Assembly: GCA_031369365.1 (NCBI GenBank)
Contig: JANMOP010000080.1
Coordinates: 40,438-104,437 of the forward strand
DNA: 64,000 nucleotides
Reading direction: 5' to 3'
Source: Methylotenera_A sp031369365
GTDB lineage: Bacteria > Pseudomonadota > Gammaproteobacteria > Burkholderiales > Methylophilaceae
Of the stretch, positions 14,944 to 23,425 are shown one piece after another. The stretch's first letter is position 1. The number at the start of each line of letters is the position of its first letter. Below the pieces are notes generated by a model, which searched no databases, had not been told where the DNA came from, and saw nothing but the letters and a program-made list of their open reading frames with translations. A program made the position numbers and the translations under genes.

Positions 14944-17214
14944 TTATTTAGTTTCGTAAGTATATACGCCATCCCAATTTTTGCTGGGTGGCGTACTCTT
15001 AAATTGCTTAATGCGCTCCATATACAGCGCATAAAGCGCATGTGTCTCTGTTTTTGCTAAATGATTCAAAGCTGACTCAGCTAAATCCCACGCTTGATTA
15101 CGGTAGTGTTTAAGCGCTAAGCTATATAAATCAAGCGCATCTAATGTTTCCTTTGTAAGCCCCCCAACAACACCTAGTGGCTCAAAAATTGTCACGGGCT
15201 TATCTTTACCTTTTACGCGCACGGTATCTAGCTCACGGTAGATCATGTCCTGCGTTTGCGCTTTTGTAAACTCACTTACAATAATATCAACCCCATAATT
15301 TTTAGTTAAGCCTTCTATGCGCGATCCCAAATTGACAGCATCGCCCATCACCGTGTAAGCCATGCGAAAGCTAGATCCCATGTTGCCTACGGTCATGTTA
15401 CCCGTATTTAAACCCACGCCAATTTTAATGGCTGGCCAACCTTTTTCGGCAAATTTTACATTCAGTGGCTTAAGTGCTGCTACCATTTTGATGGCCGCAT
15501 TCAGCGCATGTTGTGCGTGATTATTATCTTTTAACGGCGCGCCCCAAAATGCCATAATGGCATCTCCCATGTATTTATCGATGGTGCCGCGCTGTTCGTG
15601 AATCACCTTTGTTAAAGGCGTTAAAAATTCATTCATCAACAGCGCGAGTTGTTCTGGGTCTAAACCTTCTGAAATGGTGGTAAATCCACGAATATCAGAA
15701 AATAACACCGTCATCTCTCGGCTTTCACCCTTCAAGTTAATTGCCTCTGGGTTTTCTGCCATTTCATCCACCAATTCTGGCGGCACATATTGACCAAAAA
15801 GCCCCGTCAATTGGCGTTTTCCGCGCGATTCTACAAAAAATCCATAGCTCATATTGAGTAAGTAAATCAGGCTTATCATGACCAATATCGAGGCAATCGG
15901 TAACACCAAATTGGCATACTGCCAGCTAGAAAAATTAATGCCTAATACCATTGTTAAGACGGTCAAAGTTAGTAGCGTCGCTTTAAGCGGACTAAGCTTT
16001 GGTAACTTAAGCGCAAGTAATAAACCAGCGAATAATAGCAACAATATTTCAGCTCCCATCGTATAAGCAGGGCGCTTCTTAATATTGTTATCCAAAATGC
16101 CAGAGATAATATTGGCGTGCACCTCAACCCCAGCATAATTGCTTTGCACAGGCGTGGCGCGTAAATCCATTAAGCCAGGCGCGGTTGTTCCAAGCAGCAC
16201 AATTTTATCTTTTAGGCTACTAAGAGCCACTTTGCCTACTAGCACATCGCTGGCAGAAATGTATCTAAAACTGCCTTGCGTGCCGCGATAAGGTACCAGC
16301 ATAGCAACTTTAGCATCAACAGGAACGCGCTTTCCAGCCATATGAAAGGTTTCTAATTCGCTATAACCTTCATCTAAGATATCTTCTCCAAACTCGACTT
16401 GCATAGGGGAATTTTTTAAATACACACGCGCCACCGCCGTTGATAAAGCCTCGTAGTAGTTGTCGCCGTATCTAATCAGCACAGAAATTTTTCGGGTAAT
16501 GCCATCCACATCTGGGTCTGGATTAAAATGCCCAGCGGAAAGCGCATTTTTTTGCAAAACCGCCAAATTCGCGCCATAGCCCGATGCCTCAGTAGCGCCA
16601 ATTACTTGGTCTTGAAAATTTTCCGCAGAAAAAATTTCAGGCGGCAATTGGCCGATATGATTGGTATCACCACTGGTTTGAAAATAATAACCAAGCACCA
16701 CTTTGCGATTTTTTAAGCTATTCGCAAAAATCTGATCGTAGTCTAAGTGTGGCTTTACTTTTTCTAAGGCCTCGGCAAAATTGCTATCGTCTTTTAAATA
16801 CTGTTGCTGCATCCACTCTAAGTTTTTAAGGCCAGAGCTTTCATCTTTTTCTGCAAACACCACGTCAAAACCCAGCGTATTAATTTGATAATGATCAAAA
16901 AGCTGATTCACCAGTGTGGCCATTTTATCGCGCCCCCATGGCCAGCGGCCTTGTTCTTTCAGGCTTTTTTCATCAATATCCACAATCACAATACGCTCGT
17001 CGATGGTGCGCGGCATCAATAAATTCAGCCGCAGGTCATAACTAAAGTTTTCTAGCCGATCAATAAACCTGAGTGGCAGCACGCTATTGGCGTTAAGTAA
17101 CATCAACAAAACCACCGCAAGGCTAAGTGAAAAACTGATGCCATGCTTTTTAAAGCCTGCTAAACGCAGTTGCATAGTTTTAGTGATGGCTTTAGTAGAT
17201 AAAGATAGGTGCAT
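14944..17214 (-). CDS. CHASE2-domain class III nucleotidyl cyclase
   Basis: A 756-residue membrane sensor-cyclase. TM1 is at about 26-46, the extracellular CHASE2 sensor at about 47-380, three TM segments at about 385-458, the cyclase domain at about 495-680, and a short helical tail follows. Metal-binding Asp507 (FSDIRGFT) and Asp551 (KYMGDAIMAFWG) are present, as are Asn628 and Arg632. The purine-selecting pair is Lys547 and Thr621 (AYTVMGDAVN), the class IIIb adenylyl cyclase pattern, often bicarbonate-responsive. It is first of three genes, followed by a phosphodiesterase and a cyclic-nucleotide-binding protein. A second start at Met14 is possible. Confidence 0.92.
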   Translation of the reverse strand: MHLSLSTKAITKTMQLRLAGFKKHGISFSLSLAVVLLMLLNANSVLPLRFIDRLENFSYDLRLNLLMPRTIDERIVIVDIDEKSLKEQGRWPWGRDKMATLVNQLFDHYQINTLGFDVVFAEKDESSGLKNLEWMQQQYLKDDSNFAEALEKVKPHLDYDQIFANSLKNRKVVLGYYFQTSGDTNHIGQLPPEIFSAENFQDQVIGATEASGYGANLAVLQKNALSAGHFNPDPDVDGITRKISVLIRYGDNYYEALSTAVARVYLKNSPMQVEFGEDILDEGYSELETFHMAGKRVPVDAKVAMLVPYRGTQGSFRYISASDVLVGKVALSSLKDKIVLLGTTAPGLMDLRATPVQSNYAGVEVHANIISGILDNNIKKRPAYTMGAEILLLLFAGLLLALKLPKLSPLKATLLTLTVLTMVLGINFSSWQYANLVLPIASILVMISLIYLLNMSYGFFVESRGKRQLTGLFGQYVPPELVDEMAENPEAINLKGESREMTVLFSDIRGFTTISEGLDPEQLALLMNEFLTPLTKVIHEQRGTIDKYMGDAIMAFWGAPLKDNNHAQHALNAAIKMVAALKPLNVKFAEKGWPAIKIGVGLNTGNMTVGNMGSSFRMAYTVMGDAVNLGSRIEGLTKNYGVDIIVSEFTKAQTQDMIYRELDTVRVKGKDKPVTIFEPLGVVGGLTKETLDALDLYSLALKHYRNQAWDLAESALNHLAKTETHALYALYMERIKQFKSTPPSKNWDGVYTYETK

Positions 17215-17371
17215 GGAAATATATAATACGAATTTAAAAATTAAAGCTTTAATTATATGATTTTAATGTTATTTTTAGAGCTTAATCATTAGCATAACGC
17301 ATAATCAGTGCCATGAATAGCGCGATTTGTTATATGATTTGTTAACAATCTTTAAGCTATTAAAAAACATT

Positions 17372-18040
17372 ATGCTAGTTATAAGTTACGATGCTCCGAT
17401 TGAAATAAGCATTAGCGCCGCGCCAAGTGCAAGCGTAATTTGGTTGCATGGCCTAGGTGCCGATGGCAACGATTTTGTGCCTGTAGTAAAAATGCTTAAA
17501 TTGCCGCATGTGCGCTTTGTTTTACCGCACGCGGCCTATAAAAAAGTAAGCGCGAATAACGGCTATGAAATGCGGGCTTGGTATGACGTGTTTGGTTTTG
17601 CACCTGGCAGCCGCGAAGATGCAGCGGGCGTGCATGAAAGCCAAGCTTATATCGAATCGCTGATTAGTAAAGAAGTGGCGCGCGGCATTCCAGCCAAGCG
17701 CATTGTACTGGCTGGCTTTTCACAAGGCGGCGCAGTGGTGTTACATACAGCACTGCGCCACGAACAAGCACTGGCGGGCGTTATGGCGCTATCTACCTAT
17801 TTACCCTTGAAAGCCAGTTTAGCCTCAGAAAAATCGAAACAAAATCAAGCTATCCCCATTTTTATGGCGCACGGCACTTTTGATGATGTGATTAGCTTAG
17901 ACACATGTCGCATCTCTTTTGAGGTATTGCAAACGCAGCATTACAACATTCAATGGCACGAATATGCGATGGCGCATTCAGTCAACCAAGAAGAGATTGA
18001 CGATATTCGCGCATTTTTATTGCAGGTTTTAAAAGATTGA
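17372..18040 (+). CDS. Carboxylesterase/phospholipase, alpha/beta hydrolase
   Basis: A 222-residue esterase of the Abhydrolase_2 (EstB/acyl-protein-thioesterase-like) family. It has the oxyanion stretch WLHGLGADGNDF, the typical RAWYD motif, the nucleophile elbow GFSQGG, an Asp in GTFDDVI, and a late His (MAHSVNQEE). The His context is HSV rather than the usual HSVC/HS(V)..., still compatible. I start at ATG 17372; the longer frame from TTG 17327 adds 15 residues without a ribosome site. The natural substrate is unknown. It is divergent from the cyclase operon and probably monocistronic. Confidence 0.88.
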   Translation: MLVISYDAPIEISISAAPSASVIWLHGLGADGNDFVPVVKMLKLPHVRFVLPHAAYKKVSANNGYEMRAWYDVFGFAPGSREDAAGVHESQAYIESLISKEVARGIPAKRIVLAGFSQGGAVVLHTALRHEQALAGVMALSTYLPLKASLASEKSKQNQAIPIFMAHGTFDDVISLDTCRISFEVLQTQHYNIQWHEYAMAHSVNQEEIDDIRAFLLQVLKD

Positions 18041-18121
18041 ATGTAAGAATTAACTCACTCAATAATCATAAGTTTTGTTAAAATCATTCAAAATCATTCA
18101 GCGTCTAAACTACTTAATTTC

Positions 18122-18358
18122 ATGTCAAATAAAAACGCAACATCTCAGCCCAGTTTTGAAAGCGCAATTGCCGAGCTGGAAACGCTTGTCAGCCAAATGG
18201 AATCGGATAAACTGCCTCTGGAGCAATCGATTAATGCTTATAAACGCGGCGCTGAACTGTTACAAATCTGCCAAAAATCTTTATCTGATGCGGAACAGCA
18301 AGTACGCATTTTAACCGAGGCGAATAAACTTGCCGACTTTAGACCAAACGATGTATGA
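18122..18358 (+). CDS. xseB: Exodeoxyribonuclease VII small subunit
   Basis: A 78-residue two-helix protein that assembles with XseA into the single-strand-specific exonuclease. The family core FESAIAELETLVSQMESDKLPLEQSINAYKRGAELLQICQKSLSDAEQQVRIL is complete. xseA is not in the window. The xseB-ispA-dxs order is common in proteobacteria. The ispA start follows 13 bases after the stop. Confidence 0.95.
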   Translation: MSNKNATSQPSFESAIAELETLVSQMESDKLPLEQSINAYKRGAELLQICQKSLSDAEQQVRILTEANKLADFRPNDV

Positions 18359-18371
18359 GCAAGAATAAGTG

Positions 18372-19295
18372 ATGAATAGCCCATTAACAGCACCTGCGAA
18401 CGATCAAATCAATTTTCACGCATGGGCTAGCGACATGCAAACACGCATGGAAAGCGTGCTTGGTGCACATATGCCGCTTGCGACTATTTCGCCCATGCGC
18501 TTGCATGAAGCCATGCGTTACTCCACGTTGGGCGGTGGTAAGCGAGTGCGCGCGCTATTAGCCTACGCTGCGGGCGATTTTTGCGGGGCGGAGCTGGCGA
18601 AAATAGATGTTCCTGCTGCTGCGGTTGAAATCATTCATGCTTTCTCTCTAGTACACGACGATTTGCCATGTATGGATGACGATGATTTGCGTCGCGGCAA
18701 GCCTACAACGCACAAGCAATATGGCGATGCCATGGCTTTGTTGGTGGGCGACTCGCTACAAAGTTTGGCGTTTCAGCTAATTTCGCAAGATAAACACCTT
18801 AAAAGCGCTACACAAAAGCTACAAATGTTGCATATTTTAGCCTTAGCCAGCGGCTCGCGCGGTATGGCGGGCGGTCAAGCCATTGATATTGAAAGTATTG
18901 GTATTCCGCTCACGCGCGAAGAGCTAGAGCAAATGCACATTCACAAAACAGGCGCACTGATTCGAGCGGCGGCCTTATTGGGCGTTTATAGTGCCGACAG
19001 TCCTGATGAGGAAAAAGTGAAAACTATAGACCACTTTGCCAAGGCCATAGGCCTGGCATTTCAAGTGGTGGACGACATTTTGGATGCTGAAGCTGACACA
19101 AAAACATTGGGCAAAACAGCGGGCAAAGATGCGCTTAACAACAAATCTACTTATGTCACCATTTTAGGCCTTCACGCGGCCAAACAACTGGCACGCGAGC
19201 TACATGCCAACGCCATGGCTGCGCTCTCGTTTTATGGGCGCGAGGCAGATTTATTGCGGCATTTGGCTAGCTTTATTACGCAACGTAATTTTTAA
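18372..19295 (+). CDS. ispA: Farnesyl diphosphate synthase (short-chain polyprenyl synthase)
   Basis: Condenses isopentenyl and dimethylallyl/geranyl diphosphates to farnesyl diphosphate for quinones and undecaprenyl carriers. The first Asp-rich motif DDLPCMDDDDLRRGKPT is near residue 96 and the second, DDILDAEAD, near residue 234; GGKRVR and the LLVGDSLQ motif are also present. ATG 18372 gives 307 residues; GTG 18369 directly before it is a near-equal alternative. It lies 11 bases before dxs, which supplies its substrates. Confidence 0.95.
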   Translation: MNSPLTAPANDQINFHAWASDMQTRMESVLGAHMPLATISPMRLHEAMRYSTLGGGKRVRALLAYAAGDFCGAELAKIDVPAAAVEIIHAFSLVHDDLPCMDDDDLRRGKPTTHKQYGDAMALLVGDSLQSLAFQLISQDKHLKSATQKLQMLHILALASGSRGMAGGQAIDIESIGIPLTREELEQMHIHKTGALIRAAALLGVYSADSPDEEKVKTIDHFAKAIGLAFQVVDDILDAEADTKTLGKTAGKDALNNKSTYVTILGLHAAKQLARELHANAMAALSFYGREADLLRHLASFITQRNF

Positions 19296-19306
19296 GTGGC
19301 ATTAAT

Positions 19307-21169
19307 ATGTTGCCACTATTAGATTCAATCAATACGCCCACAGATTTGCGTAAGCTCCATCGCGATGAATTAGCCGCGCTGGCAACAGAGCTGCGCGCAT
19401 TTTTGGTTGAAAGTGTTTCTAAGACAGGTGGTCATCTAGCCTCCAACCTTGGCGTGGTAGAACTCACCATCGCATTGCATTACGTTTACAATACACCTGA
19501 TGACAGGCTGGTGTGGGACGTGGGTCACCAAACTTATCCGCACAAAATTTTAACTGGCAGGCGCGACGCTTTTGCTAATTTACGCAAACCTAATGGTATT
19601 GCAGGTTTTCCACGTCGCGCTGAAAGTGAGTATGATACCTTTGGCACAGGCCATTCCAGCACTTCAATTTCTGCCGCTTTGGGCATGGCGATTGCGGCCA
19701 AGCAAGCAGGATTAGAGCGTCGTAGCGTAGCGATTATTGGCGATGGCGCGATGACCGCAGGCATGGCGTTTGAGGCGTTGAATAACGCTGGCGACATGGA
19801 TGCGAACTTGCTGGTGATTTTAAACGACAATGACATGAGCATCTCTAATAATGTAGGGGCGCTTAACAATTATCTAGCTCGCTTACTATCAAGCCGCTTT
19901 TACGAAAGCGTGCGCCGTAGCGGCAAAAAAATGTTAGGGGTCATGCCACCAGTCAAAGAGTTCGCTAGACGTGCAGAAGAGCACGCCAAAGGCATGGTGT
20001 TGCCTGGCACGCTATTTGAAGAGTTTGGTTTTAACTACATCGGCCCGATTGACGGTCATGATTTGCCCGTATTGCTTGATACCTTAAGCAATGTGCGCGA
20101 ACTAAAAGGCATGCAGTTCTTGCATATAGTGACGCAGAAAGGCAAAGGCTTTGAGCCCGCCGAAGATGACCCCAACAAATACCACGGCGTAAGCAAATTC
20201 GACCCCAGCAATGGCATTGCACATGCAACAGCTGCGGCCAAAACCTATACGCAAGTGTTTGGTGATTGGCTGGTGGACATGGCGGATGCTGATGGCAAAT
20301 TAATTGCCATTACGCCTGCCATGTGCGATGGCTCGGGGTTAAACGCGTTTGCCGAAAAGCACCCAAGCCGCTATTTTGATGTTGGGATTGCCGAACAACA
20401 CGCGCTCACCTTTGCAGCGGGCATGGCTTGCGATGGCCTTAAGCCAGTAGTGGCGATATACAGCACGTTTTTACAGCGCGCTTATGATCAACTTATTCAC
20501 GACATCGCCATTCAAAATTTAGACGTGTTATTTGCCATTGACCGTGCGGGCTTGGTGGGGGCAGATGGCCCAACTCACGCGGGCAGTTTTGATTTAAGTT
20601 TTTTGCGTTGTATTCCTAACATTATCATTATGGCGCCCACTGATGAAAACGAATGTCGCCAAATGCTCACCACTGGCTACCAATATAAGGGCGTGGCGGC
20701 AGTGCGCTACCCACGTGGCACTGGCACAGGCGCGGTGATTAGCAATAAGTTAGACGTTTTACCAATCGGCAAAGGCGAAATTAAGCGCGAATCAAGCATT
20801 AAAAAAGGTAAAAAAATCGCCATTTTAGCTTTTGGCAGCATGTTAGCGCCTGCCCTGCAAGCAGCACTGGTGCTTGAGTGCAGCGTTGCTAATATGCGCT
20901 TTGTAAAACCCCTAGATATTGATTTAATTCAACAACTAGCCAAATCACACGATTTAATTGTGACCATAGAAGAAAATGCACTGATGGGTGGCGCAGGCGC
21001 GGCGGTGCTGCAAGCCATGCAAACTCTCAATTTGAACAATCCAACTTTATGCTTAGGTTTGCCCGACACCTTTATTGAACACGGCGTACATGAAACCATG
21101 TTAAGCGAGTGCGGTCTAGACAGTGATGGCATTGTTAAGTCGATTCAGCAAAAACTACAATCTATTTAA
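19307..21169 (+). CDS. dxs: 1-deoxy-D-xylulose-5-phosphate synthase
   Basis: A thiamine-diphosphate enzyme that joins pyruvate and glyceraldehyde 3-phosphate, the entry step of the non-mevalonate isoprenoid pathway. At 620 residues it has full length. The catalytic-base region GGHLASNLGVVELTIALHY, the HQTYPHKILTGRRD stretch, the GDGAMTAGMAFEALNNAG...LNDNDMSIS metal site and DVGIAEQHALTFAAGMA (transketolase Glu) are all present. It is co-oriented with xseB and ispA with an 11-base gap, so one operon is likely. Confidence 0.97.
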   Translation: MLPLLDSINTPTDLRKLHRDELAALATELRAFLVESVSKTGGHLASNLGVVELTIALHYVYNTPDDRLVWDVGHQTYPHKILTGRRDAFANLRKPNGIAGFPRRAESEYDTFGTGHSSTSISAALGMAIAAKQAGLERRSVAIIGDGAMTAGMAFEALNNAGDMDANLLVILNDNDMSISNNVGALNNYLARLLSSRFYESVRRSGKKMLGVMPPVKEFARRAEEHAKGMVLPGTLFEEFGFNYIGPIDGHDLPVLLDTLSNVRELKGMQFLHIVTQKGKGFEPAEDDPNKYHGVSKFDPSNGIAHATAAAKTYTQVFGDWLVDMADADGKLIAITPAMCDGSGLNAFAEKHPSRYFDVGIAEQHALTFAAGMACDGLKPVVAIYSTFLQRAYDQLIHDIAIQNLDVLFAIDRAGLVGADGPTHAGSFDLSFLRCIPNIIIMAPTDENECRQMLTTGYQYKGVAAVRYPRGTGTGAVISNKLDVLPIGKGEIKRESSIKKGKKIAILAFGSMLAPALQAALVLECSVANMRFVKPLDIDLIQQLAKSHDLIVTIEENALMGGAGAAVLQAMQTLNLNNPTLCLGLPDTFIEHGVHETMLSECGLDSDGIVKSIQQKLQSI

Positions 21170-21298
21170 GTTCTAGCTTGATTTAACAGCATTTATCGCT
21201 ATATTGAATCAATAAAATGGAATTAAACAGGTTTACAGCCTCACCCAAAAGCGTAAACTTTAAACTCATTAGCGCAAAAATTGCGATAGGAAGAAACG

Positions 21299-22114
21299 AT
21301 GAACAAACCTTTACCAGATGTTGCCAGTACCAGCATTGAAGACACACAAAGCTTGCAAGATGTGCGGCATTTAGACATCAACAAAGTCGGCATTAAAAGC
21401 ATACGTCACCCTGTGATTGTAAAAGATAAAACAGGCGGCGAGCAAAGCACTGTAGCGGTGTTTGACATGTACGTGCACCTGCCGCACAACTTTAAAGGCA
21501 CGCATATGTCGCGCTTTGTTGAGATTTTAAATGTGAACGAGCACGCGATTTCGATTGAATCTTTCGAGACGATTTTACGGGAAATGGTCAAGCGGCTAGA
21601 GGCTGAATCTGGCTATGTAGAGATGCGCTTTCCGTATTTTGTGAACAAAGCCGCGCCGATTTCTGGCGTTAAAAGCTTGCTCGATTACGACGTCACTTTT
21701 ATTGGCGAAATCAAAAATGGCAAGTTTGACATCACTGTGAAAGTGCTAGTACCCGTGACTAGCTTATGCCCATGCAGCAAAAAAATATCTGATTATGGCG
21801 CACATAATCAACGCAGCCACGTTACCGTAACTGCGCTGATTAACGACTTTATTTGGATTGAAGACATCATTTCACTGGTAGAAAAACAAGCTTCATGCGA
21901 GTTGTATGGTCTGTTAAAACGCCCAGATGAAAAATTTGTTACCGAGCGCGCTTACGACAATCCAAAATTTGTCGAAGATATGGTGCGAGATGTGGCGACG
22001 CAACTTAATAATGAGCCGCGCATTGATGCTTTCATTGTGGAGAGTGAAAATTTTGAATCTATCCATAACCACTCCGCTTATGCGCTAATTGAAAACGATA
22101 AACGTAAACACTAA
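21299..22114 (+). CDS. folE2: GTP cyclohydrolase, FolE2 type
   Basis: Converts GTP to dihydroneopterin triphosphate, the first step of folate (and tetrahydromethanopterin) synthesis. It is the metal-flexible type IB family, unrelated in sequence to FolE. At 271 residues, with GTHMSRFVEIL, the metal/catalytic Cys stretch LCPCSKKISDYGAHNQRS and the C-terminal NFESIHNHSAYA motif, it is complete. Its own promoter in the 129-base gap after dxs is plausible; AGGAAG precedes the ATG. Tetrahydromethanopterin-dependent C1 metabolism would draw on this step in a methylotroph, but that is inference. Confidence 0.95.
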   Translation: MNKPLPDVASTSIEDTQSLQDVRHLDINKVGIKSIRHPVIVKDKTGGEQSTVAVFDMYVHLPHNFKGTHMSRFVEILNVNEHAISIESFETILREMVKRLEAESGYVEMRFPYFVNKAAPISGVKSLLDYDVTFIGEIKNGKFDITVKVLVPVTSLCPCSKKISDYGAHNQRSHVTVTALINDFIWIEDIISLVEKQASCELYGLLKRPDEKFVTERAYDNPKFVEDMVRDVATQLNNEPRIDAFIVESENFESIHNHSAYALIENDKRKH

Positions 22115-22121
22115 TTATTTT

Positions 22122-22367
22122 ATGAGCCAAGCCGAACCAAATCAAGCAGCGACAAAAGTATCACCCAAAGCCAATGCCTCTTTTTTGCATATTATGAAAG
22201 CGGTATTATGGAGCATGTTAGGCGTTCGCCAACAGAAAGGCTACGAGGACGATACCGCTAAAATCACACTAAAACAAGCAGTGATTGCGGGTTTAATCGG
22301 GGGCTTTGTATTCGTGGTTTCTATGCTCACATTTGTGTATTTTGTGATTGGTCAAATGAGTAAATAA
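22122..22367 (+). CDS. DUF2970 small membrane protein
   Basis: An 81-residue protein with a hydrophilic N-terminal third, the FLHIMKAVLWSMLGVR motif typical of DUF2970, and one C-terminal membrane span (ITLKQAVIAGLIGGFVFVVSMLTFVYFVIG). Function is unknown. I start at ATG 22122, seven bases after folE2. An upstream TTG at 22089 would overlap folE2 and has no support. Confidence 0.8.
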   Translation: MSQAEPNQAATKVSPKANASFLHIMKAVLWSMLGVRQQKGYEDDTAKITLKQAVIAGLIGGFVFVVSMLTFVYFVIGQMSK

Positions 22368-22409
22368 AGAGTTATTTGAATCTATTTTTTAAACAACAGG
22401 GAGTTTAAA

Positions 22410-22673
22410 ATGTCAGTCGCAAAAGTAATTGAAATTATTTCCTCTAGTAAAAAAAGTTTTGAAGATGCTGTTACGCAAGGCGTGGCCAAGGCCGCAGACT
22501 CGCTACACGATATTACTGGCGCTTGGGTAAAAGAGCAAAGTGCTAAAGTGGTTAACGGCAAAGTGACTGAGTTTAGGGTAAATTTGAAAGTGACTTTTGT
22601 GCTGAAAGAGTCGCCAAAAACCGCAGCAAAAACAATTGCGAAATCTTCTGCCAGAAAAGCTAAAAAGAAATAG
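22410..22673 (+). CDS. Dodecin-family flavin-binding protein
   Basis: An 87-residue protein with the dodecin fold: VAKVIEIISSSKKSFEDAVTQGVAKAADSLHDITGAWV, then VVNGKVTEFRVNLKVTFVL. Dodecins form hollow 12-mers that store or buffer flavins. The conserved Trp that stacks on flavin is present (GAWVKEQ). The last 17 residues are Lys/Ala-rich and outside the usual fold, a possible disordered tail. CAGGGAG lies upstream of the ATG, and a terminator follows. Confidence 0.9.
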   Translation: MSVAKVIEIISSSKKSFEDAVTQGVAKAADSLHDITGAWVKEQSAKVVNGKVTEFRVNLKVTFVLKESPKTAAKTIAKSSARKAKKK

Positions 22674-22684
22674 CGTGATTAGAA

Positions 22685-22712
22685 TAAAAAACGGGCACTT
22701 GCCCGTTTTTTA
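22685..22712 (+). terminator. Terminator after the dodecin gene
   Basis: AAAAAACGGGCA-CTT-TGCCCGTTTTTT-like perfect hairpin with T run, 13 bases after the stop. The flanking A run makes it usable from both sides, so it may also end the convergent retropepsin gene. Confidence 0.88.
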
Positions 22713-22756
22713 TGGTTTAAATTTTAAGGCTTAAATTTAATACTTTTTGGTCTGCG

Positions 22757-23407
22757 CTAATATTTTTTCGTCAGTGTAAGTATCGAATTATCGCGTTTCA
22801 TATCTAAACGGTTTAATGCAGACATACCCAATAAAACAACAGGGGGCGATCCACCTTCAATCACCGCTGCATCTACATTGTTTAAAATAATCGTCCCAAT
22901 TTTTAATGTGTTCAATTTGACGCGATACACTTGCACCAGTCCATTGGCAGTTGAACTCAGGCCTTTTTCGCCTTTTTCATAATCGATTTTAGCAAATTTG
23001 GCATCGCCGCTATTCATCGCAACGCTGGATGCGCCAGTATCTACCAAATACTTAAGCGTTGCACCGTTAATGGTTAAGTTGCCTAAAAAATGCCCTGCCT
23101 GGTCGGCATACAAACTCACTGGGTCGTTGGTTGTTAAGCCTGCGCTACCCGAAACCGAAGCTGCTTGCCCCATTTTTAAGGTCTGTTTTTTACCTTCTAC
23201 CATAAACGTAGCTGATTCACTATCTGCTGCAATCAGCTTAACACCATTTTTAGTTTGGCCTGCACCTATGCTTTGCGGTGCGCTGCCATTAATGCTTACC
23301 AAGGCTTTGCCACTAAACAAACCCACCACGTTTAAGCGCGTTTCGGCCAATGCTAGGCTTACAAAAAAAGTGATAAATAGAGCCATGAACCATTTATTTT
23401 TGTGCAT
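22757..23407 (-). CDS. Exported retropepsin-like aspartic protease
   Basis: A 216-residue protein with a signal peptide or N-terminal anchor (WFMALFITFFVSLALA). Residues 22-95 form a small beta domain. The C-terminal half is a single-lobe retropepsin of the TIGR02281 clan AA type with the active triad DTGAS at 123-127 (LVDTGASSVAMNS) and the second signature VLLGMSALNRLDM. Such enzymes act as dimers; the substrate here is unknown. It has an 18-base gap to the upstream MFS gene on the same strand, so they are probably co-transcribed. Confidence 0.85.
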   Translation of the reverse strand: MHKNKWFMALFITFFVSLALAETRLNVVGLFSGKALVSINGSAPQSIGAGQTKNGVKLIAADSESATFMVEGKKQTLKMGQAASVSGSAGLTTNDPVSLYADQAGHFLGNLTINGATLKYLVDTGASSVAMNSGDAKFAKIDYEKGEKGLSSTANGLVQVYRVKLNTLKIGTIILNNVDAAVIEGGSPPVVLLGMSALNRLDMKRDNSILTLTKKY

Positions 23408-23425
23408 AGAAATCCTTAAAATAAC

